Assembly (NCBI RefSeq): GCF_009600605.1
Contig: NZ_VWNA01000001.1
Span: forward strand, 2,342,501 to 2,406,500
Source of the DNA: Segnochrobactrum spirostomi
GTDB taxonomy: Bacteria > Pseudomonadota > Alphaproteobacteria > Rhizobiales > Segnochrobactraceae
Direction of reading: 5' to 3'
DNA length: 64,000 nucleotides
This document shows, one piece after another, positions 46,855-57,122 of the stretch. Both the position numbers and the translations under genes were made by a program. Positions within the stretch are counted from its first letter, which is position 1. Every line of letters begins with the position of its first letter. Under the pieces are notes generated by a model that worked only from the letters and a program-made list of their open reading frames with translations, was not told the DNA's origin and ran no database searches.

Positions 46855-47100
46855 TTAGGGTTCGCCCCACATGTCATCCATAAAAGGCTTGGCGTCGAAC
46901 GTGGGATCGGATGGTCCCATTGCGTCGGCCAAAGCGATTGCCCGTCGGAGACGCTGTGCGAGAGGCGGCCGCTGTTCGCCACCGCGCAGGGCGGTTCGCA
47001 GCGCCAATCCAATCGCCTCGACAATCGTGGCAGCCCCCACGTGCGCTCGGAAGCGCTCCGCCAAGGCCTCGATCTCCGCGTCCTCGATCCGCACCACCAT
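46855..47100 (-). CDS. VapB-type antitoxin (orphan)
   Basis: An 81-residue protein with an N-terminal DNA-binding segment (VVRIEDAEIEALAERFRAHVG) and a C-terminal toxin-binding tail ending FMDDMWGEP, as in Rv0623-like VapB proteins. A VapC (PIN RNase) gene should follow immediately, but only 96 bases remain before the dapD start on the same strand. The antitoxin is therefore alone, a relic or a solitary regulator. Family name is fairly sure, function here is not. Confidence 0.7.
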   Translation of the reverse strand: MVVRIEDAEIEALAERFRAHVGAATIVEAIGLALRTALRGGEQRPPLAQRLRRAIALADAMGPSDPTFDAKPFMDDMWGEP

Positions 47101-47486
47101 GGCTTCCCCCTCGGGACCGGCCTGCTAAAAGGCGCTGTTTAGATGCGCTCCGAATAGCATAAGCAGCGCCTTTGACGCGCTTCGGCGCGATCGGCCTCTC
47201 CGAAGTCATCCGCGGGCTTGACCCGCGGACCCAGGGGCCGCGAACACCGGCCGTGCCGCCCCTGGGTCCCCGCCACAAGGGCGGGAGTTCACCGGGACCG
47301 ACAATGCCTGGTCGTGACGATCTGAACGTCTGGTTTCTGCGCCTGTGCTGATGGCTCCTCACGACCCATTGCGGACATTGACCTGCGAAAGCCGCATCCA
47401 TAAAGTTCTCGGGTTGCTGTAGGGCGCATCGGTTCTAACGCCGGAAGGGCTAAGCCCGCCTACGACACCTCAATCGTAACGCGCCC
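47101..47486. other. Intergenic region with one family C repeat
   Basis: About 385 bases between divergent genes. The repeat at 47205-47289 is the only clear structure; the rest should hold two promoters, neither obvious. Confidence 0.45.
47205..47289. repeat. Dispersed inverted-repeat element, family C
   Basis: Hairpins CCGCGGGCTTGACCCGCGG and CCCCGCCACAAGGGCGGG are separated by a segment in which CCAGGGGC pairs with GCCCCTGG. The plan is the same as at 14561-14647, with compensating changes in the first stem, which suggests the structure itself is under selection or recent spread. Confidence 0.75.
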
Positions 47487-48119
47487 ATGCTGAATCTCGA
47501 AAATCTGCGCAAGCAGGCCAAGCTCCACCTTCGTTGGCATCGCGAACGGTATTTTCCCGTCGCGGGCCAGATCAGGTCGCTGCTGCCACGCTACAGCGGC
47601 CTGACGGACCAGGAGATCTTGGCCTCGCTCTTCAAGCTGAGCGACGCCCAAGACCTCGTCGCGAGGAAAGCGGGATTCGAGAACTGGTTGGCGCTAACCA
47701 AGGGCCTTTCATCCATGCCATTTGCAAACCCGTCGCCCTCCTCGGCCGCTATCGCCGCCGAACCGCAGCTTTTCGTCTCTGATATTGCGATTTCGCTTGC
47801 GTTCTATGAGGAGAAGCTCGGCTTTCGCCGTGTGTTCATCTCCGGCGAGCCCGCCTTCTATGCTCAGGTCGGGCGCAATGGCGCGAAACTGAACCTGCGC
47901 CGCGTCGACGGGCCCGTGTTTTCCGAACATTTTCGCGCTCACGAACCTGACGCCCTGTCCGCGACCCTGACGCTCGATGACGCCAAGCCGCTATTCCTAG
48001 AGCTTCAAGCCGCTGGCGTGACCTTCCACCAGACCTTGCGCAGCGAGCCCTGGGGCGCACGCACCTTCATCGTCAGCGACCCGGATGGAAACTTGATACT
48101 ATTCGCGGGCGCAAGTTAG
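47487..48119 (+). CDS. Glyoxalase/VOC-superfamily protein with N-terminal extension
   Basis: A 210-residue protein. The C-terminal 120 residues are a VOC (glyoxalase/bleomycin-resistance) domain: PQLFVSDIAISLAFYEEKLGF, then FYAQVGRNGAKLNLRRVD and the final FIVSDPDGNLILF. The N-terminal 75 residues (LRKQAKLHLRWHRERYFPV...GFENWLALTKG) form a helical extension seen in related proteins. Two paired VOC modules build one active site, so it should dimerise. Substrate unknown; resistance to a small molecule is one possibility. Confidence 0.83.
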   Translation: MLNLENLRKQAKLHLRWHRERYFPVAGQIRSLLPRYSGLTDQEILASLFKLSDAQDLVARKAGFENWLALTKGLSSMPFANPSPSSAAIAAEPQLFVSDIAISLAFYEEKLGFRRVFISGEPAFYAQVGRNGAKLNLRRVDGPVFSEHFRAHEPDALSATLTLDDAKPLFLELQAAGVTFHQTLRSEPWGARTFIVSDPDGNLILFAGAS

Positions 48120-48328
48120 GACCACTTCCCACCCCGGACAGACCATCGGCATGTCCGCTTACGGGCCCGGCGCCCGTTGCCTGTTACGGTGTATCCCTGT
48201 GTTTTCAGGGCGGGGATGACGAAGGAGACCTCGTGTCGGCCGAGCGCGGGGCCGATGGCCGTCTGCGGGGCGAGGCGGGCCGGGGCAATCCTTGCGCGGC
48301 GGCAAGGGCAGCAAGATGGCACTCGCCC

Positions 48329-50611
48329 TCACGTCACATTATACGCCGCCACCGCCGCCATGTTGGTGAGGTCGCGGTCCTTGGCGCCGAGCGAGACGAG
48401 CTGGACCGATTTGTCGAGGCCGACGAGGAGCGGGCCGAGCACCGTCGAGCCGCCGAGCTCGCGCAGCATCCGCGTCGCGATCGAGGCGGCGTCGGCGGAC
48501 GGCATGACGAGCACGTTGGCCGGGCCGGAGAGGCGGGTGAACGGATAGGCCGCGAGCAGCTCGGCGTTGAGCGCGACGTCCGCCGCCATCTCGCCATCCA
48601 CCTCGAAATCGACCCGGCGGCGGCCGAGCAACGCGACCGCCTCCTGCACCCGGACCGCGCTGTCACTCGGCGGCTGGCCGAAGCTGCCGTTGGCGAGCAG
48701 CGCCACGCGCGGCTCGTGGCCGAGCCGGCGGGCGAGGTGCGCCGCCTCCTCGGCGATGTCGGCGAGCTCTTCGGGCGTCGGGGTGTCGTGGACCGCCGTG
48801 TCGGCGACGAACACCGTGCGGCCCCGCGTCAGCACCATCGAGACGCCGATCAGGGTGTGGCCGGGCTTGGCGTCGATCACCTTGCGCACGGTGTCGAGGG
48901 CGGTCGCGTAATTGCGCGTCGCTCCGGTCACCATGGCGTCGGCGTCGCCGCGGGCGACCATCAGGGCGGCGAAGAAGTTGCGGTCGTTGTTGACGAGGCG
49001 CTGGCAGTCACGCAGCAGGTAGCCCTGGCGCTGCAGCTTCGCATAGAGCGTCTCGGCATAATCGCGGTTGCGGTTCGAAAGCCGGGCGTTGGAGATCTCC
49101 ATGCCGGGGCGGAATTCGATGCCGGCGGCGGTCGCCGTCGCCTTCACCGTCTCCTCGCGGCCGACCAGGACGGCGGTGCCGAGCTCCTGGGAGACGAAGC
49201 TCGCCGCGGCGCGGATCACCGCCTCCTCCTCGCCCTCGGCGAAGACGACGCGCTTCGGCGCCTCGCGCACCTTGGAGAAGATGCGCTGGAGCGAGCCCGC
49301 CACGGGATCGCGCCGGGCGGAGAGCTGCGCCGCATAGGCCTTGAGGTCGATGATCGGCCGGCGCGCGACGCCGGTCTCCATCGCGGCGGTCGCGACCGCC
49401 ACCGGCACGACCGAGATGAGCCGCGGATCGAACGGCACCGGGATGATGTAGTTCGGCCCGAAGCGCGGGCGCTGGCCGCGATAGGCGGCGATGACGTCGT
49501 CCGGCACGTCCTCGCGGGCGAGCGCGGCGATCGCCTCGGCCGCGGCGATCTTCATGGCCTCGTTGATTGTCGTCGCGCGCACGTCGAGCGCGCCGCGGAA
49601 GATGTAAGGGAAGCCGAGGACGTTGTTGACCTGGTTCGGATAGTCCGAGCGCCCGGTCGCCACGATGGCGTCGTCGCGGATCGCCGCCGCCTCTTCCGGC
49701 GTGATCTCAGGATCGGGGTTCGCCATGGCGAAGATGATCGGGTTCTTCGCCATCGAGGCGATCATGTCGGCCGAGAAGGCGCCCTTGGCCGAGAGGCCCA
49801 GCACCACGTCGGCGCCGACCATGGCGTCGGCGAGGGTGCGCGCGTCGGTCTCGATGGCGTGGGCCGACTTCCACTGGTTCATGCCCTCGGTGCGGCCCTT
49901 GTAGACCACGCCCTTGGTGTCGCAGAGGGTGACGTTCTGATGCGGCACCCCGAGCGCCTTGATGAGTTCGATGCAGGCGATGCCGGCGGCGCCGGCGCCG
50001 TTGCAGACGATCTTAGCCGTCTTAAGATCGCGCCCGGTCAGGTGGAAGGCGTTGATGAGGCCGGCGGTTGAGATGATCGCCGTGCCGTGCTGGTCGTCGT
50101 GGAAGACCGGGATGTCGAGCAGTTCGCGCAGCCGGCTCTCGATGACGAAGCAGTCCGGCGCCTTGATGTCCTCGAGGTTGATGCCGCCGAACGAGGGGCC
50201 GAGATAGCGCACGCAATTGACGAACTCGTCGACGTCCTCGGTCGAGACCTCTAGGTCGATGGAATCGACGTCGGCGAAGCGCTTGAAGAGGACGGCCTTG
50301 CCCTCCATCACCGGCTTCGAGGCGAGCGCGCCGAGATTGCCGAGGCCGAGGATGGCGGTGCCGTTGGAGATGACCGCGACGAGGTTGCCGCGGCTCGTAT
50401 AATCGAAGGCGCGGCTCGGGTCCTCGGCGATGGCGCGCACCGGCACGGCGACGCCCGGCGAATAGGCGAGCGAGAGGTCGCGCTGGGTCGCCATCGGCTT
50501 GGTGGGCACGATTTCGAGCTTGCCGGGACGACCCTGCTGGTGGAATTCCAGCGCTTCCCGATCGGTGATCGCGAGCTGCTTGTTCTCGCTCGCGGACGCA
50601 TCCCTCGCCAT
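48329..50611 (-). CDS. maeB: NADP-dependent malic enzyme with phosphotransacetylase-like domain
   Basis: A 760-residue two-domain enzyme. Residues 1-430 are the malic enzyme part, which decarboxylates malate to pyruvate: [44 protein letters not shown]-type sequence, [15 protein letters not shown] with metal ligands, and the NADP-binding fold [15 protein letters not shown]. Residues 440-760 resemble phosphate acetyltransferase but usually act as a regulatory domain that senses acetyl-CoA. The gene is divergent from mutS. Confidence 0.94.
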   Translation of the reverse strand: MARDASASENKQLAITDREALEFHQQGRPGKLEIVPTKPMATQRDLSLAYSPGVAVPVRAIAEDPSRAFDYTSRGNLVAVISNGTAILGLGNLGALASKPVMEGKAVLFKRFADVDSIDLEVSTEDVDEFVNCVRYLGPSFGGINLEDIKAPDCFVIESRLRELLDIPVFHDDQHGTAIISTAGLINAFHLTGRDLKTAKIVCNGAGAAGIACIELIKALGVPHQNVTLCDTKGVVYKGRTEGMNQWKSAHAIETDARTLADAMVGADVVLGLSAKGAFSADMIASMAKNPIIFAMANPDPEITPEEAAAIRDDAIVATGRSDYPNQVNNVLGFPYIFRGALDVRATTINEAMKIAAAEAIAALAREDVPDDVIAAYRGQRPRFGPNYIIPVPFDPRLISVVPVAVATAAMETGVARRPIIDLKAYAAQLSARRDPVAGSLQRIFSKVREAPKRVVFAEGEEEAVIRAAASFVSQELGTAVLVGREETVKATATAAGIEFRPGMEISNARLSNRNRDYAETLYAKLQRQGYLLRDCQRLVNNDRNFFAALMVARGDADAMVTGATRNYATALDTVRKVIDAKPGHTLIGVSMVLTRGRTVFVADTAVHDTPTPEELADIAEEAAHLARRLGHEPRVALLANGSFGQPPSDSAVRVQEAVALLGRRRVDFEVDGEMAADVALNAELLAAYPFTRLSGPANVLVMPSADAASIATRMLRELGGSTVLGPLLVGLDKSVQLVSLGAKDRDLTNMAAVAAYNVT

Positions 50612-50757
50612 CGGCCCTTTTCCTCCAACGCCCTCGCCCGGCGCCGAGACTTCATTTTGTTTGATAGGGGCCGGAAGGGGACCTTATCCACGGCCGGGGG
50701 AGGCCACAAGCACCGCTCAGCGGTGAAAGTGCTTCTTCATTCTGCTAACGTCCGTCC

Positions 50758-53463
50758 ATGCACGACATCGCCGCAGACGCTTCCCTCGCGGGTCGCCCCA
50801 CCCCGATGATGGAACAATATATCGAGATCAAGTCGGCCAATCCCGACTGTCTCCTGTTCTATCGCATGGGCGATTTCTACGAGATGTTCTTCGACGACGC
50901 GGAAGTGGCGAGCCGCGCGCTCGGCATCGCGCTGACGAAGCGGGGTAAGCATCTCGGCCAGGACATCCCGATGTGCGGCGTGCCGATCCACGCCGCCGAC
51001 GATTATCTCCAGAAGCTCATCGCGCTCGGCCACCGCGTCGCCGTCTGCGAGCAGATGGAGGACCCGGCCGAGGCGAAGAAGCGCGGCTCGAAGTCGGTGG
51101 TGCGGCGCGACGTGGTGCGCCTCGTCACCCCCGGCACGCTGACCGAGGAGACCCTTCTCGACGGCCGGCGCTCGAACTTCCTCGCCGCCCTCGCCCGCGT
51201 CGGCGCGGCGGAGAACGCCGCGTTCGGCCTCGCCTGGATCGACATCTCGACCGGCGTCTTTCGCGTCGCCGAGACCCAGGCGGCGACGCTCGCCGGCGAT
51301 CTCGCCCGCATCGAGCCGCGCGAAATCCTCGTCTCCGACCAGCTTCTCGCCGACGAGAGCCTGCGCGATCTCCTGCGCGGCCTCGGCCCCTCGGTGACGC
51401 CGGTTCCGCGCGCGACCTTCGACGGCGCGACCGCGGCCGAGCGCATCGGTCGCTATTTCGCGGTCGCGACCCTCGACGGCTTCGGTGCCTTCAGCCGCGC
51501 CGAACTCGCCGCCGCCTCCGGCGCGCTCGCTTATGTGGAGCGCACCCAGGTCGGCAGCCGACCGCCGCTCGATCCGCCCCGCCGCGAGAGCGCGGCCGAG
51601 ACGATGGCGATCGACGCCGCGACCCGGGCGAACCTGGAACTGACCCGCACCCTCGCGGGGGAGCGGCGCGGCTCGCTCGCCGCCGCGATCGACCGCACCA
51701 TCACCGCCGCCGGCGCGCGCCTCCTCGTCGAGCGCATGGCGAGCCCGCTCACCGATCCGGACGCGATCGGCCGCCGGCTCGACGCGGTCGGCTTCTTCCT
51801 CGACGAGCCGGAACGGCGCGGCGCCGTCCGGGCCGTCCTCGCCGCCGCCCCGGACATCAGCCGGTCCCTGTCGCGCCTCGCCCTCGATCGCGGCGGCCCG
51901 CGCGATCTCGGCCACATCGCCGCCGCGCTCGCCGCCAGCGCGGGCGTCGCCGGTTCGCTCGCGAGCGCCGACGCGCCGGCCGAAATCGCCTTCGCGGCCC
52001 ACGCGCTTGCGGCGCTGCCGGCCGATCTCGCCGAAACCCTCGCCGCCGCGCTCGCCGACGAACTGCCGTTCCATCGCCGCGACGGCGGCTTCATCCGTCC
52101 GGGCTTCCTGCCCGATCTCGACGAGGCCCGCGGCCTGCGCGACGAGAGCCGGCGCGTGGTCGCCGCGCTGCAGGCCGATTATGCCGCCGAGACGGGGGTC
52201 AAATCCCTCAAGATCCGCCACAACGCGGTGCTCGGCTGGTTCATCGAGGTGGCCCAGGCCCACGGCGAGAAGATCCTCGCCGAGAATGCCGCGACGCGCC
52301 GCTTCATCCACCGCCAGACGCTTGCCGGTGCGGTGCGCTTCACCACCACCGAGCTCGCCGACCTCGAAACCCGCATCGCCTCCGCCGCCGACCGCGCGCT
52401 GGGGCTCGAAATCGCGGCCTTCGACGATCTCGTCGCCCGCGTTCTCGCGGCCGCGCCGCGGCTCAAGGCGGCGGCCGAGGCGCTCGCCATCATCGACGTT
52501 TCCGCCGCGCTTGCCGAGATCGCCGAGCGCGAGGCCTATGTGCGGCCGAAGGTCGACCGCTCGCTCGCCTTCCGCGTCCGCGGCGGCCGTCACCCGGTGG
52601 TGGAACAGGCGCTGCGCGCCGAGGGGCGCGATCCTTTCGTCGCCAACGATTGCGATCTCGGCCCGGTCGGCAGCGACGAGGCAGGCCGGCTCGTCGTCCT
52701 CACCGGCCCGAACATGGGCGGTAAGTCGACCTTCCTGCGCCAGAACGCGCTGATCGCGGTGCTCGCCCAGATGGGGTCCTACGTGCCGGCGGCGGAGGTG
52801 GAGATCGGCGTCGTCGACCGCCTCTTCAGCCGCGTCGGCGCCGCCGACGACCTCGCCCGCGGCCGCTCGACCTTTATGGTCGAGATGGTCGAGACCGCCG
52901 CGATCCTCAACCAGGCCGGCCCGCGCGCCCTCGTGGTGCTCGACGAGATCGGCCGCGGCACCGCGACCTATGACGGCCTCTCGATCGCCTGGGGTACCAT
53001 CGAGCATCTCCACGCGGTGAACCGCTGCCGCACCTTGTTCGCGACCCATTATCACGAGCTGACCGGCCTCGCCGACCGGCTGCCCCGGGTCGTCAACGCG
53101 ACGGTGCGGGTGCGCGAATGGAAGGGCGACGTCGTCTTCCTCCACGAGATCGTGCCCGGCGCGGCCGATCGCTCCTACGGAATCCAGGTCGCCCGTCTCG
53201 CGGGCCTGCCGGAGGCCGTCATCACCCGGGCGAAATCGGTGCTGGCGAAGCTCGAGGCGGCCGACCGGCAGAATCCGCGGGCCGCCGTCGTCGACGATCT
53301 GCCGCTGTTCCAGGCCGTGGCGCCCCGCGCCGCCGCGCCGGCCGCGCCGGACCCGGCCTTGACGGTGCTCGACGGCCTCGATCCCGACGCCATGAGCCCC
53401 CGCGAGGCGCTCGACGCGCTCTACCGCCTCAAAGCCGAACGCGCCCGGGCGGCGAAAGGGTAG
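50758..53463 (+). CDS. mutS: DNA mismatch repair protein MutS
   Basis: A 901-residue MutS. The mismatch-reading motif is FYEMFFDDA in domain I (about residues 41-49), a core/lever region follows, and the C-terminal ATPase has Walker [10 protein letters not shown], the conserved STFMVEMVE segment, Walker [12 protein letters not shown] and the switch histidine in FATHYHEL. It finds base mispairs after replication and works with MutL, which is not encoded here. The short C-terminal tail probably mediates tetramer formation. Confidence 0.96.
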   Translation: MHDIAADASLAGRPTPMMEQYIEIKSANPDCLLFYRMGDFYEMFFDDAEVASRALGIALTKRGKHLGQDIPMCGVPIHAADDYLQKLIALGHRVAVCEQMEDPAEAKKRGSKSVVRRDVVRLVTPGTLTEETLLDGRRSNFLAALARVGAAENAAFGLAWIDISTGVFRVAETQAATLAGDLARIEPREILVSDQLLADESLRDLLRGLGPSVTPVPRATFDGATAAERIGRYFAVATLDGFGAFSRAELAAASGALAYVERTQVGSRPPLDPPRRESAAETMAIDAATRANLELTRTLAGERRGSLAAAIDRTITAAGARLLVERMASPLTDPDAIGRRLDAVGFFLDEPERRGAVRAVLAAAPDISRSLSRLALDRGGPRDLGHIAAALAASAGVAGSLASADAPAEIAFAAHALAALPADLAETLAAALADELPFHRRDGGFIRPGFLPDLDEARGLRDESRRVVAALQADYAAETGVKSLKIRHNAVLGWFIEVAQAHGEKILAENAATRRFIHRQTLAGAVRFTTTELADLETRIASAADRALGLEIAAFDDLVARVLAAAPRLKAAAEALAIIDVSAALAEIAEREAYVRPKVDRSLAFRVRGGRHPVVEQALRAEGRDPFVANDCDLGPVGSDEAGRLVVLTGPNMGGKSTFLRQNALIAVLAQMGSYVPAAEVEIGVVDRLFSRVGAADDLARGRSTFMVEMVETAAILNQAGPRALVVLDEIGRGTATYDGLSIAWGTIEHLHAVNRCRTLFATHYHELTGLADRLPRVVNATVRVREWKGDVVFLHEIVPGAADRSYGIQVARLAGLPEAVITRAKSVLAKLEAADRQNPRAAVVDDLPLFQAVAPRAAAPAAPDPALTVLDGLDPDAMSPREALDALYRLKAERARAAKG

Positions 53464-53564
53464 GCATCGAATGCACATTCGCGATTGCGGAAACTTCAAT
53501 GCTCGTTTCCAATTTCGAGTTTGAGCACTAAAGCTAGCTATATCTTTGTGGTAAGGAGGGCAGA

Positions 53565-53816
53565 ATGGCGACGCTCAAGATTTTTCCGATCGAAGTCACG
53601 ACGCAGGGCGGCCATTCCGCGGTGGTGAATGGCATTGATCCCACCAATAGCGATTGCTTGCATGGGAGCATCAATAGTGCCGGCGGTACAATTCCCGTTC
53701 GGTGGGATCTCCACGGGATTGCCAGAAATCAGTCACCTGGCGTCAATATAAATATGCATATTGAAGAACTTGAAGCTCTTTCAGAGTTGGCTAAAAAGCT
53801 TGGCGCTCAGCCCTAG
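53565..53816 (+). CDS. Small protein of unknown function (83 aa)
   Basis: A short gene just after mutS with a very strong ribosome binding site, AAGGAGGG, 5 bases before the ATG. The protein starts MATLKIFPIEVTTQGGHSAV, contains a predicted strand-rich part with NSDCLHGSIN, and ends with a helix ELEALSELAKKLGA. Base composition is more AT-rich than in mutS, hinting at transfer. There is no signal peptide or membrane segment. I do not recognise a family. Confidence 0.65.
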   Translation: MATLKIFPIEVTTQGGHSAVVNGIDPTNSDCLHGSINSAGGTIPVRWDLHGIARNQSPGVNINMHIEELEALSELAKKLGAQP

Positions 53817-54034
53817 CACGATGTATTGCGTAGCAGATATGCTCTGATTATGCGCAGCCGCATTCAAAATATCATCGATGCGATGAGTCAGATCATGTCA
53901 ATGTAATTGGTTTGGCCAGCCGCACAAGCCACTGCATGCCGTTAGCGCGCCCGTTAGGAGAGTGGTAAATACTAGTGTTCCAGTCTTCGATATAGTTCGC
54001 CAATTCAATAATTTAACGGCACTCATCGCAATCG

Positions 54035-54085
54035 CCCTCTCCGTCGTCATCCCCGCCACAAGGGCGGGGATGACGACGGAGAGGG
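54035..54085. terminator. Perfect 23-bp inverted repeat (bidirectional terminator or family C hairpin)
   Basis: The arms at 54035-54057 and 54063-54085 pair without mismatch around a 5-base loop. The inner part, CCCCGCCACAAGGGCGGGG, is the second hairpin of the family C element. It lies between the convergent ends of the small unknown gene and the ParD-like gene. There is no T-tract, so termination is likely but not proved. Confidence 0.7.
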
Positions 54086-54095
54086 CGTGTCCGTC

Positions 54096-54389
54096 TCAAG
54101 CGCGAAGGGAAATGACCGGAGAGCCCAGCCGCTTGGCATCGAGGGCGCGCCGGATGCGGGCGAAGGCGGATTCGCCATCGGTGGCGGGGCCGCTCGCGAC
54201 GCCGTCGTCCCACAACCGCCCGAGCCCCTGCACGGCCTGTTCGCGCTGAAAGCGGCGGAATTTCCAGTCCCGCAGGGCCTCGCGCATCACCTCGCTGACG
54301 GAGGCGTACTCTCCGGATTCGACGACCTCACGCATCGTCGTCGCCATTTCCGGTGTAAGCGCCACGCTGACTTTCTCGACATTGGCCAT
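54096..54389 (-). CDS. ParD-type ribbon-helix-helix antitoxin (orphan)
   Basis: A 97-residue antitoxin of the CC2985/ParD family: MANVEKVSVALTPEMATTM for the ribbon and first helix, then ESGEYASVSEVMREALRDW for the second helix. The C-terminal tail would wrap the toxin. A ParE gene should follow at once, but the next 280 bases hold only the hairpin and the unrelated small gene on the other strand. The start at 54389 fits the family N-terminus. Like the vapB-like gene it is an antitoxin without a partner. Confidence 0.75.
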   Translation of the reverse strand: MANVEKVSVALTPEMATTMREVVESGEYASVSEVMREALRDWKFRRFQREQAVQGLGRLWDDGVASGPATDGESAFARIRRALDAKRLGSPVISLRA

Positions 54390-54602
54390 GATCGGTCTCC
54401 CGCCTCTCATGGTGGGCAGCTTTCCCACCGTACGCAAGAGGGCCCGATCCCGCTCGCCGCTTGACGTCCTCCCCGCGTGGGGAGAGGTTACGCGCCGATT
54501 GGTTCGGGGGCTTCAGCCCCAACGCCTTCCGGCGCGCACGCGCCCTTCCCGCCCTCGGGGCTGCGTGCTTGCGCGCCCCGCCTTGAAGACCGAGACGAAG
54601 CG

Positions 54603-55418
54603 ATGAGTGACATGCGGCTCGTGGTGATGGGTGCGGCCGGCCGGATGGGCCGGTCCCTGATCCGCGCGATCGAGGCGACGCCGGGGCTCGTTCTCGCCGG
54701 GGCCGTGGAGCGGCCCGGCTCGGACGCGATCGGCGTCGACGCCGGCCTCCTCGCCGGAACGGGCACGCTCGGCATCGCGGTCGGCGACGATCCGCTGCCC
54801 TTGTTCGCGCGCGCCGACGGCGTCATCGATTTCACGAACCCGGCGACGACGCTCGCCGCCGCCGAACTCGCGGCCCAGGCGCGCATCGTCCACGTCATCG
54901 GCACGACGGGCTTGTCCGCCGCCGACGACGAGAAGATCGCCGCCGCCGCCCGCCATGCGGTGATCGTGAAGTCCGGCAACATGAGCCTCGGCGTCAACCT
55001 GCTCGCCGCCCTGGTGCGGCAGGCGGCCAAGGCGCTCGACCTTTCCTACGATCTCGAGATCGTCGAGATGCACCACCGCCACAAGGTGGACGCCCCCTCC
55101 GGCACCGCCCTGATGCTCGGGCGCGCGGCGGCCGAAGGGCGCGGCGTCGCCCTCGACGACGTCTCGGTGCGCGTGCGCGACGGCCATACCGGCCCGCGCG
55201 AGCCCGGCAGCATCGGCTTCGCCACCCTGCGCGGCGGCTCCGTGGTCGGCGACCACGTCGTCATCCTCGCCGGCGAGGGCGAGCGCATCGAACTCGGCCA
55301 CCGGGCGGAAAATCGCGACATCTTCGCCCGCGGTGCGCTCAAGGCGGCGCTGTGGGCGCGCGGCCGCAAGCCGGGGCTCCACACTATGGCCGATGTTCTG
55401 GGCCTCTCTGAAGCTTAA
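54603..55418 (+). CDS. dapB: 4-hydroxy-tetrahydrodipicolinate reductase
   Basis: A 271-residue NAD(P)H enzyme of the lysine/diaminopimelate pathway. The nucleotide motif is [13 protein letters not shown] (about 7-19). The catalytic segment [19 protein letters not shown] carries the paired histidines and lysine typical of DapB. Length is normal. It is followed 73 bases later by gpmA on the same strand, an order common in alphaproteobacteria. Confidence 0.95.
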   Translation: MSDMRLVVMGAAGRMGRSLIRAIEATPGLVLAGAVERPGSDAIGVDAGLLAGTGTLGIAVGDDPLPLFARADGVIDFTNPATTLAAAELAAQARIVHVIGTTGLSAADDEKIAAAARHAVIVKSGNMSLGVNLLAALVRQAAKALDLSYDLEIVEMHHRHKVDAPSGTALMLGRAAAEGRGVALDDVSVRVRDGHTGPREPGSIGFATLRGGSVVGDHVVILAGEGERIELGHRAENRDIFARGALKAALWARGRKPGLHTMADVLGLSEA

Positions 55419-55491
55419 TAGACCTCCCGCGCGTTTCCCCGCGCCTCGACCCACGCCGTGCCGCGTGCCGCCAACCCAAAGGACCCGCCCG

Positions 55492-56112
55492 ATGGATCGC
55501 CTGCTCGTCCTCGTCCGCCACGGACAGAGCGAATGGAACCTCAAGAACCTCTTCACCGGCTGGAAGGACCCGGATCTCACCGCGCTCGGCGTCTCCGAAG
55601 CGCGTGAGGGCGGCCGCAAGCTGAAGGAGCTCGGGCTCACCTTCGACGTCGCCTTCACGTCCGCCCTGTCGCGGGCGCAGAAGACCTGCCACCTCATCCT
55701 CGAGGAGATCGGCCAGCCGGATCTGCCGGTGATCGCCGATCAGGCCCTCAACGAGCGCGATTACGGCGACCTGACCGGCCTCAACAAGGACGACGCCCGC
55801 GCCCGCTTCGGCGAGGAGCAGGTGCACATCTGGCGCCGCTCGTTCGACATTCCGCCCCCGGGCGGCGAGAGCCTCAAGGACACCGCCGAGCGCGTGCTGC
55901 CCTATTTCCGCGCCGAGATCCTGCCCCGCGTCCTCAAGGGCGAGCGGGTTCTGGTCGCCGCCCATGGCAACTCGCTGCGCGCCCTCATCATGGCGCTCGA
56001 GCACCTGAGCGGCGAGGAGATCATCCAGCGCGAGCTCGCGACCGGGTCGCCGATCGTCTACCGTCTGACCCAGGACGGCGAGATCGCCGACAAGCAGGAC
56101 CTGGCGGCCTGA
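55492..56112 (+). CDS. gpmA: 2,3-bisphosphoglycerate-dependent phosphoglycerate mutase
   Basis: A 206-residue glycolytic enzyme that interconverts 3- and 2-phosphoglycerate. The phosphorylated histidine is in [10 protein letters not shown] (residues 7-16), the catalytic pair includes Glu in [10 protein letters not shown], and a second histidine sits in [11 protein letters not shown]. It is somewhat shorter than the E. coli enzyme, as usual for alphaproteobacterial GpmA. Probably co-transcribed with dapB. Confidence 0.94.
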   Translation: MDRLLVLVRHGQSEWNLKNLFTGWKDPDLTALGVSEAREGGRKLKELGLTFDVAFTSALSRAQKTCHLILEEIGQPDLPVIADQALNERDYGDLTGLNKDDARARFGEEQVHIWRRSFDIPPPGGESLKDTAERVLPYFRAEILPRVLKGERVLVAAHGNSLRALIMALEHLSGEEIIQRELATGSPIVYRLTQDGEIADKQDLAA

Positions 56113-56198
56113 CGTCCGGCGGCCCTTGGCCGCCGCCGAGGCTTAAGTCCGACCGTTTCGAAGCGGCCGGACGCGACGGGTGATGAGAGGAGACGGCG

Positions 56199-56771
56199 AT
56201 GTCGGAAGACGAAGTCATCAACCCGGATGCCGTCATCGTCGTGTTGACGGCGGACGAGGTCCGCGCCCGGGTTCACGAACTCGCCGATGTGCTCGCCGAT
56301 TGCGTCGCGGGCGGTGCTTCGGTGAACTTCCTCGCGCCGTTCGAGGCGGAGGACGCCCGGCCGTTCTGGTGGAAGGTCGCCGACGATGTCGAGCGGGGCG
56401 ACCGCATCGTGCTCGCCGCGGTTCAGGACGACGTGGCGGTCGGCACCGTCCAATTGGTGGTCGGCCTGCCGCCGAACCAGCCGCACCGGGCGGAGGTCTC
56501 GAAGCTTCTGGTCCGCCGCACCGCGCGCCGCCGCGGCCTCGGCCGGGCTCTCATGCTCCGCGCCGAGCAGGAGGCGGCCTTGCACGGCCGCACGCTGTTG
56601 ACCCTCGACACCGCCGGCGCCGGTGCCGAGCACCTCTACGAGGATCTCGGTTACACCGCGGTCGGCACCATCCCGGGCTACGCCCTGTGGCCCGACGGCA
56701 CGCCCTGCGACACCGTCTTCTATTGGAAGCGCATCGACCGCGTCGGCCACGCCGACGATCCGGAGCCGTGA
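56199..56771 (+). CDS. GNAT-family N-acetyltransferase
   Basis: A 190-residue acetyl-CoA-dependent acetyltransferase. The acetyl-CoA site is in VSKLLVRRTARRRGLGRALM (the R-x-x-G-x-G/A pattern), preceded by VGTVQLVVGLP and followed by LTLDTAGAGAEHLYEDLGY. The N-terminal 60 residues (VLTADEVRARVHELADVLAD) are typical of the group. Substrate unknown; antibiotic or small amine acetylation are possible. Confidence 0.85.
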   Translation: MSEDEVINPDAVIVVLTADEVRARVHELADVLADCVAGGASVNFLAPFEAEDARPFWWKVADDVERGDRIVLAAVQDDVAVGTVQLVVGLPPNQPHRAEVSKLLVRRTARRRGLGRALMLRAEQEAALHGRTLLTLDTAGAGAEHLYEDLGYTAVGTIPGYALWPDGTPCDTVFYWKRIDRVGHADDPEP

Positions 56772-57122
56772 TCCACGGCCTCGCCGCCTTGAGTCCCTTC
56801 GCTGTCAGGGGGAGGGGTGAAAGGTGCCGGTTTTCAAAGGCTTAGGTCGGTCCGGTCAGCGTCGCCTCAGATTTCTGCTGCATCGAATACTCGGGCGTCG
56901 CCACCCTGAATCCCTCCCCTTTCAGGAGGAGGGATAGATCGCCGAAGGCGATCAGGGTGGGGTCCGGCGCCGCAAGGCGCCGTCGGTCCGGGCTCGGCAT
57001 CTCCGGGGTCTCGCCCGGAACAGAACCCCAACCCGGCGCTGCGCGCCACCCCTCCCCCTGGCAGGGGAGGGGTAAAGGGCGCCTGTTTTCAATGACTTAA
57101 GTCTGGAGACTCAGGCCCTCCC
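56772..57122. other. Intergenic region with family A repeats
   Basis: The 350 bases between the GNAT gene and the convergent transglutaminase-like gene hold repeat units and no credible gene. Confidence 0.5.
56800..57073. repeat. Dispersed inverted-repeat elements, family A (three, one partial)
   Basis: A partial unit near 56800-56820, a unit at 56910-56965 with an altered stem (CCCTCCCCTTTCAGGAGGAGGG), and a unit at 57025-57073. The altered stem keeps pairing only in part, so this copy may be older. Confidence 0.75.

Noticed and set aside
53817-54034. tRNA or small RNA gene in the gap after the small unknown gene
   Set aside because: I found no tRNA-like stems or GTTCGA-type loop; the sequence appears to be plain spacer.
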